A stretch of DNA of 64,000 nucleotides from Nephrocerus scutellatus (GCA_947095585.1 OX352761.1:137794277-137858276); one strand, 5' to 3'. Shown: positions 24,150 through 36,850, numbered from the stretch's first letter. Notes: generated from the letters alone by a model not told the origin. A program made the numbers and translations.

Positions 24150-27100
24150 TTAAGTCTTAGGTGGCTTCCTTGATCGTTGTAATAATAGTTTACTGGCCTG
24201 TCCACTAAAAACTCTGACACTTTGTCTAGGCTGTACGGTTGTTTTTGACTGAAACCTGGGGATTTTAGTTCCGCTTAGTTTACTTGGTACAGGGAAATGA
24301 AGTTTATGCATCACCGGTCTTTTAATCTTTGAAACCAATTTTGTTTTAGACGGTTTTGTTGTTGTTGGCGTATCATCAGTTAGTTGCACATCTAATGGTG
24401 CATAATTTTCTATCCAGTCGAACGCATTTTCGAAACCGACTCTATCTTCAAATTTTCTGCGAGTAGCTCTTGAGTTAGAGCGCTTTTCATGTTTAAGAGA
24501 TTCACATGGAGTTTTTAACGACGGGCCGGCCATATCTTGCCACTCTGCCGGTGATACACGTTTTTCACACACAGTGCTATAAGCTTTACTACGCAGTTTT
24601 CGAATTTGTTGTGAAGGATCTGGAATTGACGGTTGTGTGCACATAAGAAAAGAAGGAGCTGATACATCTTGTAGCTGCTCAGGCGGTAATTCCGTTAGTA
24701 TATGCTGGTAACGATCACGCCGTGGGGATCGTCTAACTGATGATTTAGTAGATGACAGAACAGAAGGAGCTGACATGTCTTGAAGATTCTCATCCGGTAA
24801 GCTGTCCACTTTTTGTTGGAAAAGTCTTCGACTTGGGGATCGCGTCATTGAAGTCATTGTAGATGATAGATAAGATGGAGCGGACATGTCTTGTAGCTGC
24901 TCAGACGGTAATTCCGTTAGTGTATGTTGGTACCGACCGCGCCGTGGAGATCGCTTAACTGATGATTTAGTGGATAACAGAACAGAAGGAGCTGACATGT
25001 CTTGAAGATTCTCATCCGGTAAGCTGTCCACTTTTTGTTGGAAAAGTCTTCGACTTGGGGATCGCGTCATTGAAGTCATTGTAGATGATAGATAAGATGG
25101 AGCGGACATGTCTTGTAGCTGCTCAGACGGTAATTCCGTTAGTGTATGTTGGTACCGACCGCGCCGTGGAGATCGCTTAACTGATGATTTAGTGGATAAC
25201 AGAACAGAAGGAGCTGACATGTCTTGAAGATTCTCATCCGGTAAGCTGTCCACTGTTTGTTGGAAAAGTCTTCGACTTGGGGATCGCGTCATTGAATTCA
25301 TTGTAGATGCTAGATAAGATGGAGAAGACATGTCTTGTAGTTGCTCCGACGTTAATTTCGTTAGTGTATGTTGGTACTGACCACGCCGTGGTGATCGCCT
25401 AACTGATGACAGAATAGATGGAGCTGACATATCTTGAAGATTCTCATTCGGTAAGCGGTCCAGTGTTTCTTGGAAATGTCTACGACTTGGGGATTGCATC
25501 ATTGATGTCATTGTAGATGCTAGATAAGATGGAGCTGACATGTCTTGTAGCTGCTCAGAAGGAAAATCCGTTGGTGCTTGTTGGAATCGACCATGCCTAG
25601 GGGATCGACTAAATGATGACTTAGTGGATGCCAGAAAAGATGGAGCTGTCATATCCTCTATTTGCTCATCTCGAAAATCATCGCGACGCTTTGATCCATG
25701 CTGAGCTAGGGAACGAGTAGATGGTAAGGAGGAAGGAGCTGACATATCTTGAAGCTGCTCATTGGGCAAATCATTATATGTTCGATGAGGCTGAGCTCTG
25801 GACTTATGTTGGGTTGAAGTTTGAGTGGATTCAAGGTATGAAGGAGCTGTCATATCCTCTATTTGCTCATTTGGAAAACCATCGCGACGTCTTGATCCGT
25901 GCTGAGTTGAGGAGCGAGTAGATATTAAGAAAGAAGGAGCTGACATATCTAGAAGCTGCTCATCGGGTAAATCTTTATATGTTCGATGAGACTGAGTTCT
26001 GGATTTATGTTGAGTGGATTCCAGGTGTGAAGGAGCTGCCATATCCGCTATTTGCTCATCTGGAAAATCATCGCGACGCCTTGATCCGTGTTGAGCTGGG
26101 AACCGAGTAGATGTTAAAAAGGAAGGAGCTGACATATCTTGAAGCTGCTCATCGGGCAAATCTTTATATGTTCGTTGAGACTGAGTTCTGGATTTATGTA
26201 GGGCTGAAGTTTGAGTGGATTCAAGATAGGAAGGAGCTGTCATATCCTCTATTTGCTCAACTGGAAAATGATCGCGACGCCCTGATCCGTGTTTAGCTGG
26301 GGAACGAGTAGATGTTAAGAAGGAAGGAGTTGACATATCTTGAAGCTGCTCATCGGGCAAATCTTTATATGTTCGATGAGACTGAGTTCTGAATTTATGT
26401 TGGGTTGAAGTTTGAGTGGATTGAAGGTATGAAGGAGCTGTCATATCCTCTATTTGCTCATCTGGAAAATCATTGCGACGACTTGGATTGTGTTTAGCTG
26501 GGGAACGAGTAGATGTTAAGAAGGAAGGAGCTGACATATCTTGAAGCTGCTCATCGGGCAAATCATTATATGTTCGATGAGACTGAGTTCTGGATTTATG
26601 TTGGGTTGAAGTTTGAGTGGATTCAAAGTATGAAGGAGCTGTCATATCCTCTATTTGCTCATCTGGAAAATCATCGCGACGCCTTGATCCGTGTTTAGCT
26701 GGGGAACGAATAGATTTTAAAAAGGAAGGAGCTGACATATCTTGAAGCTGCTCATCGGGCAAATCTTTATATGTTCGATGAGACTGAGTTCTGAATTCAT
26801 GTTGAGTGGATGTCTGAGTGGATTCAAGGTATGAAGGAGCTGTCATATCCTCTATTTGCTTATATGGAAAATCATCGTGACGCCTTGATCCGTGTTTAGC
26901 TGGGGAACGAGTAGTTGTTAAGAAAGAAGGAGCCGATATATCTTGAAGCTGCTCATCGGGCAATTCTTTATATGTTAGATGAGAATGAGCTCTGGATTTA
27001 TGTTGAGTGGATTCCAGGTATGAAGGAGCTCTTATATCCTCTATTTGCTCATCTGGAAAATTATTGCGACGCCTCGATCCGTGTTGAGCTGAGGAGCGAG

Positions 27101-30100
27101 TAGATGTTAAAAAGGATGGAGCAGACATATCTTTAAGCTGCTCATCGGGTAAATCTTTGTAAGTAAGATGAGACTGTACCCTGGATTCATGTTGAGTGGA
27201 TGTGTGAGCAGATTCGAGGTATGCAGGAGCTGTCATATCCTCTATTTGCTCATCTGGAAAATCATTGCGACGACTTGGATTGTGTTTAGCTGGGGAACGA
27301 GTAGATGTTAAGAAGGAAGGAGCTGACATATCTTGAAGCTGCTCATCGGGCAAATCATTATATCTTCGATGAGACTGAGTTCTGGATTTATGTTGGGTTG
27401 AAGTTTGAGTGGATTCAAGGTATGAAGGAGCTGTCATATCCTCTATTTGCTCATCTCGAAAATCATCGTGACGTCTTGATCCGTGTTGAGCTGAGGAGCG
27501 ACTAGATGTTAAGAAGGAAGGAGCTGACATATCTTGAAGCTGCTCATCGGGTAAATCTTTGTAAGTAAGATGAGACTGTGCCCTGGATTCATGTTGAGTA
27601 GATGTGTGAGCGGATTCGAGGTATGTAGGAGCTGTCATATCCTCTATTTGCTCATCTGGAAAATCATAGCGACGACTTGATCTGTGTTTAGCTGGGGAAC
27701 GAGTAGATGTTAATAAGGAAGGAGCTGACATATCTTGAAGCTGCTCATCGGGCAAATCATTATATCTTCGATGAGACTGAGTTCTGGATTTATGTTGGGT
27801 TGAAGTTTGAGTGGATTGATGGTATGAAGGAGCTGTCATATCCTCTATTTGCTCATCTTGAAAATCATCGTGACGCCTTGATCCGTGTTTAGCTGGGGAA
27901 CGAATAGATTTTAAAAAGGAAGGAGCTGACATATCTTGAAGCTGCTCATCGGGCAAATCTTTATATGTTCGATGAGACTGAGTTCTGAATTCATGTTGAG
28001 TGGATGTCTGAGTGGATTCAAGGTATGAAGGAGCTGTCATATCCTCTATTTGCTTATCTGGAAAATCATCGTGACGCCTTGATCCGTGTTTAGCTGGGGA
28101 ACGAGTAGATGTTAAGAAAGAAGGAGCCGATATATCTTGAAGCTGCTCATCGGGCAATTCTTTATATGTTAGATGAGAATGAGCTCTGGATTTATGTTGA
28201 GTGGATTCCAGGTATGAAGGAGCTCTTATATCCTCTATTTGCTCATCTGGAAAATTATTGCGACGCCTCGATCCGTGTTGAGCTGAGGAGCGAGTAGATG
28301 TTAAAAAGGATGGAGCAGACATATCTTTAAGCTGCTCATCGGGTAAATCTTTGTAAGTAAGATGAGACTGTGCCCTGGATTCATGTTGAGTGGATGTGTG
28401 AGCAGATTCGAGGTATGAAGGAGCTGTCATATCCTCTATTTGCTCATCTGGAAAATCATTGCGACGACTTGGATTGTGTTTAGCTGGGGAACGAGTAGAT
28501 GTTAAGAAGGAAGGAGCTGACATATCTTGAAGCTGCTCATCGGGCAAATCATTATATCTTCGATGAGACTGAGTTCTGGATTTATGTTGGGTTGAAGTTT
28601 GAGTGGATTGATGGTATGAAGGAGCTGTCATATCCTCTATTTGCTCATCTTGAAAATCATCGTGACGCCTTGATCCGTGTTTAGCTGGGGAACGAATAGA
28701 TTTTAAAAAGGAAGGAGCTGACATATCTTGAAGCTGCTCATCGGGCAAATCTTTATATGTTCGATGAGACTGAGTTCTGAATTCATGTTGAGTGGATGTC
28801 TGAGTGGATTCAAGGTATGAAGGAGCTGTCATATCCTCTATTTGCTCATCTCGAAAATCATCGTGACGTCTTGATCCGTGTTGAGCTGAGGAGCGACTAG
28901 ATGTTAAGAAGGAAGGAGCTGACATATCTTGAAGCTGCTCATCGGGTAAATCTTTGTAAGTAAGATGAGACTGTGCCCTGGATTCATGTTGAGTAGATGT
29001 GTGAGCGGATTCGAGGTATGTAGGAGCTGTCATATCCTCTATTTGCTCATCTGGAAAATCATAGCGACGACTTGATCTGTGTTTAGCTGGGGAACGAGTA
29101 GATGTTAATAAGGAAGGAGCTGACATATCTTGAAGCTGCTCATCGGGCAAATCATTATATCTTCGATGAGACTGAGTTCTGGATTTATGTTGGGTTGAAG
29201 TTTGAGTGGATTGATGGTATGAAGGAGCTGTCATATCCTCTATTTGCTCATCTTGAAAATCATCGTGACGCCTTGATCCGTGTTTAGCTGGGGAACGAGT
29301 AGATGTTAAGAAGGAAGGTGCTGACATATCTTGAAGCTGTTCATCGGGCAAATCATTATATGTTCGATGAGACTGAGTTCTGGATTTATGTTGGGTTGAA
29401 GTTTGAGTGGATTCAAGGTATGAAGGAGCTGTCATATCCTCTATTTGCTCATTTGGAAAACCATCGCGACGTCTTGATCCGTGCTGAGTTGAGGAGCGAG
29501 TAGATATTAAGAAAGAAGGAGCTGACATATCTAGAAGCTGCTCATCGGGTAAATCTTTATATGTTCGATGAGACTGAGTTCTGGATTTATGTTGAGTGGA
29601 TTCCAGGTGTGAAGGAGCTGCCATATCCGCTATTTGCTCATCTGGAAAATCATCGCGACGCCTTGATCCGTGTTGAGCTGGGAACCGAGTAGATGTTAAA
29701 AAGGAAGGAGCTGACATATCTTGAAGCTGTTCATCGGGCAAATCTTTATATGTTCGTTGAGACTGAGTTCTGGATTTATGTAGGGCTGAAGTTTGAGTGG
29801 ATTCAAGATAGGAAGGAGCTGTCATATCCTCTATTTGCTCAACTGGAAAATGATCGCGACGCCCTGATCCGTGTTTAGCTGGGGAACGAGTAGATGTTAA
29901 GAAGGAAGGAGCTGACATATCTTGAAGCTGCTCATTGGGCAAATCATTATATGTTCGATGAGGCTGAGTTCTGGATTTATGTTGGGTTGAAGTTTGAGTG
30001 GATTCAAGGTATGAAGGAGCTGTCATATCCTCTATTTGCTCATCTGGAAAATCATCGCGACGCCCTGATCCGTGTTTAGCTGGGGAACGAGTAGATGTTA

Positions 30101-33100
30101 AGAAGGAAGGAGCTGACATATCTTGAAGCTGCTCATTGGGCAAATCATTATATGTTCGATGAGGCTGAGTTCTGGATTTATGTTGGGTTGAAGTTTGAGT
30201 GGATTCAAGGTATGAAGGAGCTGTCATATCCTCTATTTGCTCATCTCGAAAATCATCGCGACGCTTTGATCCATGCTGAGCTGAGGAATGAGTAGATGTT
30301 AAGAAGGATGGAGCTGACATATCTTGAAGCTGCTCATTGGGTAAATCTTTGTAAGTAAGATGAGACTGTGCTCTGGATTTATGTTGAGTGGATGTCTGAG
30401 TGGATTTAAGGTATGAAGGAGCTGTCATATCCTCTATTTGCTCATCTCGAAAATCATCGCGACGCTTTGATCCATGCTGAGCTGAGGAATGAGTAGATGT
30501 TAAGAAGGATGGAGCTGACATATCTTGAAGCTGCTCATTGGGTAAATCTTTGTAAGTAAGATGAGACTGTGCTCTGGATTTATGTTGAGTGTATGTCTGA
30601 GTGGATTCAAGGTATGAAGGAGCTGTCATATCCTCTATTTGCTCATCTGGAAAATCATAGCGACGCCTTGATCCGTGTTGAGCAGAGGAGCGAGTAGATG
30701 TTAAGAAGGAAGGAGCTGGCATGTCTTGAAGCTGCTCATCGGTCAAATCTTTATATGTTTGATGAGACTGAGTTTTGGATTCATGTTGGGTTGAAGTTTG
30801 AGTGGTTTCAAGATATGAAGGAGCTGTCATATCCTCTATTTGCTCGTCTGGAAAACCATCGCGACGCCTTGATCCGTGTTGAGTTGAGGAACGAGTAGAT
30901 TTTAAGAAGGAAGGTGCTGATATATCTTGAAGTTCCTCCTGTGGCAGATTTCCCCTTTTTTGGAATGGCTCAGGCCTAGATGGTCGTTGAATTGTTGTTT
31001 GAGTGGATGAGAGGAACGATGGAGCTGATATATCTTGAAGCTGCTCATTTGGTAAGTCTTTTAAAGCTTTTTGAATATATCCACGCCTTAGCGTCCGCGT
31101 CTCAGAGCTATGAGTTGACCCAAGGAACGATGGTGCAGACATACCATTAAGCTGCTCACTAGTCACTGTTTGTTGTAAACGACGACGTCTTTGTGATCGA
31201 CTTAAAGAGGATTTGTTAGGTGTTGGGAATGATGGTGCCGATATATTTTGAATCTGTTCACTTGCAATGCTTTCTAAAGTAACGTTATCTTTTGAGTATT
31301 CTTCAAGTATAAATCGGTGTCTAGCCCCAGCCGTTTCTTGTTGTTCATCATACGGTTCATCTACAAAATGATAGTAACATTGTTAATATCTTTTATTATT
31401 TCGGATATGTTAGGTACAATTCATGTTTGTACATTGTAAATTTTGAAAGACATTTCGTGGATGAACAAACGCTTCATTATCATCTAAGCCAAATTCTCTC
31501 GGATCATATTCGCGTACCGCTTGTCTAGCACGTTGACGAAAGACCTCTGGAGTTTCTGGCAAAGATACGTTTTCTGAAAATATGGAGTCTGCCACAAAGG
31601 AAGGCAATGTTCGCGGCAGTCTTTCTAGTGCGCTCTTCCTCAGTTCATCGATACTTTTGTGTTCGTCTGTAAATTCATATTTAGTGTTGCGTATACTAAA
31701 TTTTGTTTAAATTAATATAACTTTGATTATTACTACAGTATTACAACACTACCTTGGGATTGAACTTTCATGCAAACATATTGCGGAAATTTCCTCGGTT
31801 GCGTTTTTGGAATTGTCAGCTTTATGATCGGCATTGTTAAAACATTCTTGATTATTTTTGCTTCTAAACCTTTTTTTAATTAATGTATTAATAAACCGAT
31901 ATATGAGGACTTTTTACGCTATTAATGAGAAGCCATTCGTTAGGAAAACGAGCATTTGTTAGAATTTAAACACTAGCTCATCATACGCCTATTAGAAAAC
32001 TAATAAACTAATAAAGAAAGAAAAAAATGGAGGTGTGGGCACAACACGACTTTCTTTTACGGACGGGGGCGGAATCTCCGGTAAATGTATATTTTTTTTT
32101 CAAATTTTTTTATTATTTGGTTTTTTGTTTAAATTTCTTTTGCACCTAACAGATTTCTCCTAAATGCTATACTTTTTGAGTTATTCGAAAAAACTCGAAA
32201 AACTGTCTAAGTAAACTGTCACTTCCGGTTGTTAGATTTCCGTCAAAATCATCTGGCCCCTCACAATCTATGTAAAAAGCTTAAATATGAATTTTCATCA
32301 TCATGGGTTCAACCGTCGGGGCTGTAAAAGAAAGTAAAAAGTCATGATGAACAAAGACGTGATCAGTATATTAATTTTTTAAAATGGCGAATGGCAAAAA
32401 GACACGCCTTAAGAATACCGTCATTTGTACTGCTGTGTCCATCTTAGGGAGTAGTCGTAGAGATCTGAACGACTGGTTCGATGACGAATGTACGCTAGCG
32501 ACTGAACGTAACAATGTTGCGTACCGAGCAATAGAACGCGGACACGTGAAGAAGAATGTAAAGAGCTCAGAAGATATGTTAAAAATCAATTAACCGGCGA
32601 AAGGAAGCAGCCTGGGAGAAGAATCTCGTCCCTGAGCAGTAAAACAGTACAGCGAGCGAGGACCGCATGTGGCGTGGAAATTCTACCGAAGAGTCCGCGG
32701 TATGACGCAATACACACCGCGTTGCACATAGTGCAAAGACAAAGAGGGTAATGTGATCGCCAATCTCAAAGGCATCTTAGAGCGATAATATTTGAGCAGG
32801 TAACTAAGGAATTGGAGGCTCCACCAATGACCAACGATCACACTATGCTGCCGCTACCGAACATAGACGAAGTTAGCAGAGCTTAAAAATAAAAAGGCCT
32901 CGGGATCAGATTTTATTCCAGCGGCAGCTGATTAAATGAGGAGGTCCCGCACTACACCAAGCAATTCATGAACTAATAGTACAAGTATGAAAGGAAGAAG
33001 CGATGCCAGAAGACTGGCGAAGAGGCATCCTGTCAAATTTTTTAAGAAGGGAGATATCAGAACGTGCAGCAATTATCGTGGTATAACGTTGCTTAGTACA

Positions 33101-35327
33101 GCGTATAAGATTTTGACATCTATCCTTCAAGACAAGATAGCCCCATGCGCTAAAGTCATCACCAATGTGGCTTTATGCCAGGCAAATCAACAACTGATCA
33201 GATTTTCACCCAAAGGCAGTTGATGGAAAAATGTCTAGAGTTTCAAAACTCACTACACTATCTTTTTATCGACTTTTAAGCCGCCTATGATAGCATAAGC
33301 ATTTATAAAGCCATGAGAGATTTCGGCATCCCAAATAAACTGACACGACTATGTAGGTTGACCATGACCAATGTTATAAGCCAAGTAAAAATATCCGGAT
33401 CACTATCAAGCCCATTTAACATCTATAACGGGCTCCGACAAGGGGATGGACAAGCTAGAGCCCTCTTCAACCTTGCGTAGGAAAAAGTGATCCGTCACTT
33501 TTATGTAACGGCGAGAGAAACAATGCGCTATAAGTCCATTCAGATACTGGCTTACGCAGACAATATTGACATCGTTGGAAAGAATTCGAAGGCTGTACAG
33601 GACCTGTCAACCGGATGGTATAGAATCTTGAGCTCCACATAAACAAAACACTTCTGCGAGCAGAAGATTCAACATTGGTCACTCAATTAAAACAGTGGAA
33701 CACGAATTTGAAGTAGGTGCAATCCTTTAACTATCTCGGGTCGTCAACTGTAGCAGTTGATAACAGCATGTAATAATACGACTTACTTCAAGTACAACAT
33801 CCAGCAAATTTGGTGGACTTTTGGGTAAGAGACTTTGTGAAGATTATACTCATAGCAGCTGCATTCACACAGAATCAGAATTTAGGGGCTTTTGTCTTTT
33901 CTTTGTCTGCGCTGTTGTCTGAACCCTTCTGTAATAGCAACTGTGCTGCCGCCATAGCGCTGATTAATAATTGGGAGCACAGATATCGTCTGTCCACTGG
34001 GAAAATATCTTAGGACTGAGATAATCCAAACGATTATTAAGACTGCATTCCTACAAGGAAATCCTTAACCTAGACAAGAATAGCATTAGAAAGTGGGTGA
34101 GCTTTCTCACAGGTCACTGTTGCTTGCAGTTTCACCTTAGCAAAATTAACCTAGAACGTAGGTTCTACTCTCTGTGGAGTAGAACTCTCTCTCTCTCTCT
34201 CTCTCTGCAGAGTTGAGAAACACTGCCAATAAGGACGTACTATCCTTTATCAATGAGGTGGTACGTCTCTTAGATTAATCATACCCTGAAAATACAATAG
34301 ATCTTTTTAGATCACAGTGTCAGCCATATGGGCAAGGGTCAATACAAAAAAAATACTCATACTCAGCAGTGAGGCACCCGTTTGAAATAAAGATTATATG
34401 TTATCGCAATAACGAACATAAGGATATATAGTTGCATATTGGGTGCAACATTTATCGTTTGTTGCACAAACGCAACTGGAGGATAAAATGGGTAAATATT
34501 TTTAGTTAGGTTAAAATTACGGTGTAAAAGTGGTGCGACATTAATCAGCGTTCATTGCAGTGTTTTGCTCAGCAGCGTCGCCGAGCTTTAGGCCCAATAA
34601 GCTTTACATCTGAAACACAAGCGTTCAATTGTACGATTTAAAGAAGTCACACCTAAACTATGTATGTACCTCATTTAGAAATTATGTCCCAAAAGCATTC
34701 TTACAAAACTGTATGTTAATCAAGATTCTTTTCAACAATCAAGTCACAATACCACTTACTTGTTTTTTTGTACATAATCACTGATTTCAAAGTCGTACTT
34801 ATCAAATAATTTCTTTATGTTGTTCCACTTTTCGATCGGATCTTCTGGGGAGTAAGCATAATAAAAATGTGCCCCAAATAATGGTATTTCTTGATAGGCA
34901 ACCATTTCGTGCCGATCGCCGGAAATTTCGACTGTTACTTGTGGTGAGTGATGCGCTTCAGAGCTCACTTCCCGACGCAAAATTTCTTTAGCAATATCTT
35001 TTGGTTGATAATTTGACCATTTATACGATGAGAAATTAGTACCTTCCGCTGGAGCATTATCGAATGGCGGCACCAGTTGATTCCTGGACAATGATATCAG
35101 TAATAACTTAACTGCGTGCACACGTAACGCTTGCAAATTTTCTTCAGTCACACATTCAATTAGTTTTATGAACTTAAAAGCCTTGATTCGTTCTAAAAAT
35201 GCCAAGGTGCGATTATAAAATATGTGGACATATATGTTTACGACAACCTACCGGTTTTATCTGGTAATTGAAGAGCTTTATTTTTAGCCATCTCAAAATA
35301 CAGACGATATTTTTTGCCTAAATGCAT
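24150..35327 (-). CDS. Giant APS-motif repeat protein (2,697 aa), family not recognised
   Basis: Five exons join in phase: 35327-35252, 35192-34760, 31863-31753, 31695-31433 and 31360-24150. Residues 1-~330 are non-repetitive: the start ([20 protein letters not shown]) looks helical, and [12 protein letters not shown] and [13 protein letters not shown] suggest a folded part. From ~330 to ~2,570 come about 67 copies of a motif of the form EQ(L/I)(Q/E)DM(S/T)APS(F/Y)LxST. Most are paired as an A form ([11 protein letters not shown]) and a B form ([11 protein letters not shown]) in 67-residue, 201-bp units. The proximal and distal parts diverge, the C-terminal units having a 74-residue period with RSPSRR/RSPRRG linkers. 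The last ~125 residues are basic and contain SGTKIPRF. Linkers rich in Ser, Thr, Arg, His and Gln suggest disorder. No signal peptide or membrane helix. Intron 2 (2.9 kb) holds an inserted LINE. Function unknown; the TKIP motif hints at a microtubule plus-end (EB1) link, which is speculative. Confidence 0.8.
24761..25250 (-). repeat. Near-identical 222-bp coding repeats (C-terminal block)
   Basis: The segment carrying [16 protein letters not shown] plus [15 protein letters not shown] recurs with exact 222-bp spacing (anchor ctgacatgtct at 24770, 24992 and 25214). Two of the units are almost identical in DNA, which indicates recent duplication. They lie inside the giant repeat-protein exon and use the RSPSRR/RSPRRG linker type. 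Confidence 0.8.
25640..30950 (-). repeat. 201-bp coding tandem array (A/B motif pairs) with larger block duplications
   Basis: About 26 units of 201 bp (some 189 bp, lacking four codons TSTQ) lie in one open frame. Above this unit there are longer duplicated blocks. For example, 26915-27103 and 28109-28297 are nearly identical, 1,194 bp apart. The 27707-29100 region repeats earlier units. The block near 25921-26330 (carrying [11 protein letters not shown] and the SALHKS variant) recurs near 29500-29880. All length changes are multiples of three, so the frame is kept. Confidence 0.85.
32380..33800 (+). mobile_element. Degenerate non-LTR element in intron 2 of the repeat-protein gene
   Basis: Broken plus-strand frames carry [20 protein letters not shown] (end of the endonuclease/linker region), [17 protein letters not shown] (RT motif) and [21 protein letters not shown] palm flanks, with stops throughout. 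The NYRGITLL form is common in insect RTE/CR1-like elements; the clade is not settled. It lies antisense to the host gene. Confidence 0.75.
33890..34330 (+). mobile_element. LINE RNase H / 3' fragment
   Basis: Stop-broken plus-strand coding sequence includes [12 protein letters not shown] and, near 34220, [16 protein letters not shown]. The last part matches the reverse strand of 52730-52800, so the same element family is represented twice in the window. A (CT)n run of about 27 bp at 34181-34207 interrupts it. Confidence 0.6.
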
Positions 35328-35990
35328 TTTACTTAATTTAAATTTTTTGGAAATGGACAGAAAATACAAAAAACCGTTAAGACGTACCGAAATTCGGTAA
35401 GCGAATTTTTTTTAAAAGATTAAATGTTTATAAAAAAATAAATTCAAATGTCTAGTTTATATTTTTTGGATTGTATTGTATTTTAATTTGATAAAGTAAA
35501 GTAGACGGACTTATAACTAGTTATCGCCCATTGGTCGAAATTTGACCGTCTCTCTGTACTCTATGGACTCTTATGAGTACTCTATGTCTCTATGTGGACT
35601 CCACACGGTCCACACTGCACACTGCACACTGATCCGCCCCACCCAACATTCACCCACTCCCTCGATCCATCGCCAACCACACAACAACCTCACTCAACTT
35701 CTCCACCACTGTATTTCTGTTCTATCAAAAATTAAACGTTGAACTCCTAGCAACTGCTCTAAACGCTAAAATGAACGATAATAGATAACTTTTTGTTCCC
35801 AAATTTTTTTATTGATAACACTAAAGCTCATCAATAGCTACAAAAAAAAAAAGAAGAAAATCGGTTGACAAACAGAGGCGAAAATCGTTCTTAACTGTTT
35901 TGCCTTTGCCTATTTATATATAGATTGATAAGATAACAAGGTCAGCAATCAAGAAAATAGGGGGAATAAAATTTACAAGTAGTATCTTTC
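35328..35990. other. Upstream region of the repeat-protein gene
   Basis: The 5' flank of the minus-strand giant gene should hold its promoter, but no clear TATA or Inr was identified. A C/A-rich tract at 35590-35720 (cacactgcacactg, ccaccca words) is low-complexity. Confidence 0.4.
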
Positions 35991-35994
35991 AACG

Positions 35995-36262
35995 GGCATC
36001 GTGGCTCTAGTGGTATGTGCTTCGAACTTCTGAACAGGAGCGAGGTTAGTGGTTCGAATCTTAGAAATACCATAAGTAATTTTCACGGCCACACCTCTCG
36101 CGAAGGTCTGACAAATGTCCGAGAGTAATAACTTCTCAACTCGCCCTCGGCGATTATAGGTCCCTTCCATTTGTATTCAAAAATATAACACGTTCAACTC
36201 GAATGGTATCGAGAAGCTAGGCCCCGGACCGCAACGGTCTGTCTCGCCAAATATTATTATTA
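35995..36262 (+). mobile_element. tRNA-derived SINE
   Basis: The head looks like a tRNA: pol III A box TGGCTCTAGTGG at 36002-36013 and B box GGTTCGAATC at 36051-36060. The tail carries gagaagctaggccccggacc, then caacggtctgtctcgccaaa, and ends in an ATT microsatellite (atattattattattttt). The tRNA-like head does not fold into a full cloverleaf, so it is not a functional tRNA gene. The tail is found again, inverted, at 53905-54060, which supports a dispersed SINE family. Confidence 0.75.
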
Positions 36263-36429
36263 TTTTTGAGCGTGTGTCATATATATTCTGACTGGTAGAA
36301 GTGCGATCAAGCGTCCTCATTGCGTCCGTCGGTTATTCTATCCTCAAAATGGATCAGGCGAGTCCTTTTTAAAGATTGGAATATTGGCAGATTGGCCAAT
36401 ATTTTTTTTTTAAATTTTAATGAGGCCTT

Positions 36430-36850
36430 CCGACACCGGGGTGCGATCACGCCAAAATTTTTACAAAAAGTGTTGTCCATCAGAAATAGGTACAGATGCG
36501 TATAAAATTTGAAGAAAATCGGGTACTTTTTGTTTTAAAATTTGTATGGGTTTACAAAAGTGTTATCCATCGGAGATACACATCTGTGTAGAATTTGAAG
36601 AAAACCAAGTCCTTTTTTTATAAAATTTGTATGGGTACCCCACCGACCCCGAGCCCGATTACTTCCATCCACTTGTAAAAAGGAGGTTCCCCGATTTTAA
36701 CAGAAGGTATTGTCAACGGAAATATACATGCGTGCAAAATTTCAATAAAATCAGGCTTTGGGAAGTGGGTTAAAATTTGATCACAAGATCTGACCAGCCA
36801 GCCAGCTAGTCCGCCAACCACGGGCACGCTAGGTTAATATAGAGAATTTA
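36430..36850 (+). repeat. Interspersed repeat, GGCTGGCTGG family, copy B
   Basis: Reverse-complement relation to 15690-15900: cacaagatctgaccagccag, then cacgggcacgctaggttaat and ggaagtgggttaaaattt. The left part contains two tandem sub-copies of gttgtccatcagaaa / gttatccatcggaga followed by atttgaagaaaa, about 85 bp apart. Class unknown. Confidence 0.6.

Noticed and set aside
25721..30898. About 14 plus-strand frames of 60-66 codons, all alike ([19 protein letters not shown] type)
   Set aside because: They are the antisense of the 201-bp coding repeat. They repeat with its period, always stop within one unit, and have no start context or splice partners, so they are shadows of the minus-strand gene.
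31753..31834. Start of the repeat protein at the ATG at 31834 ([12 protein letters not shown] frame)
   Set aside because: It splices in frame using an acceptor at 31666, so it is not impossible. The model joining the 34.8-35.3 kb exons through acceptors at 31864 and 31696 keeps an open, protein-like frame over all junctions and explains the donor at 34759, so it is preferred.
36001..36075. Possible functional tRNA gene (A and B boxes present)
   Set aside because: No full cloverleaf or acceptor stem can be paired, and the sequence continues into a repeated tail with an ATT end. A tRNA-derived SINE explains it better.
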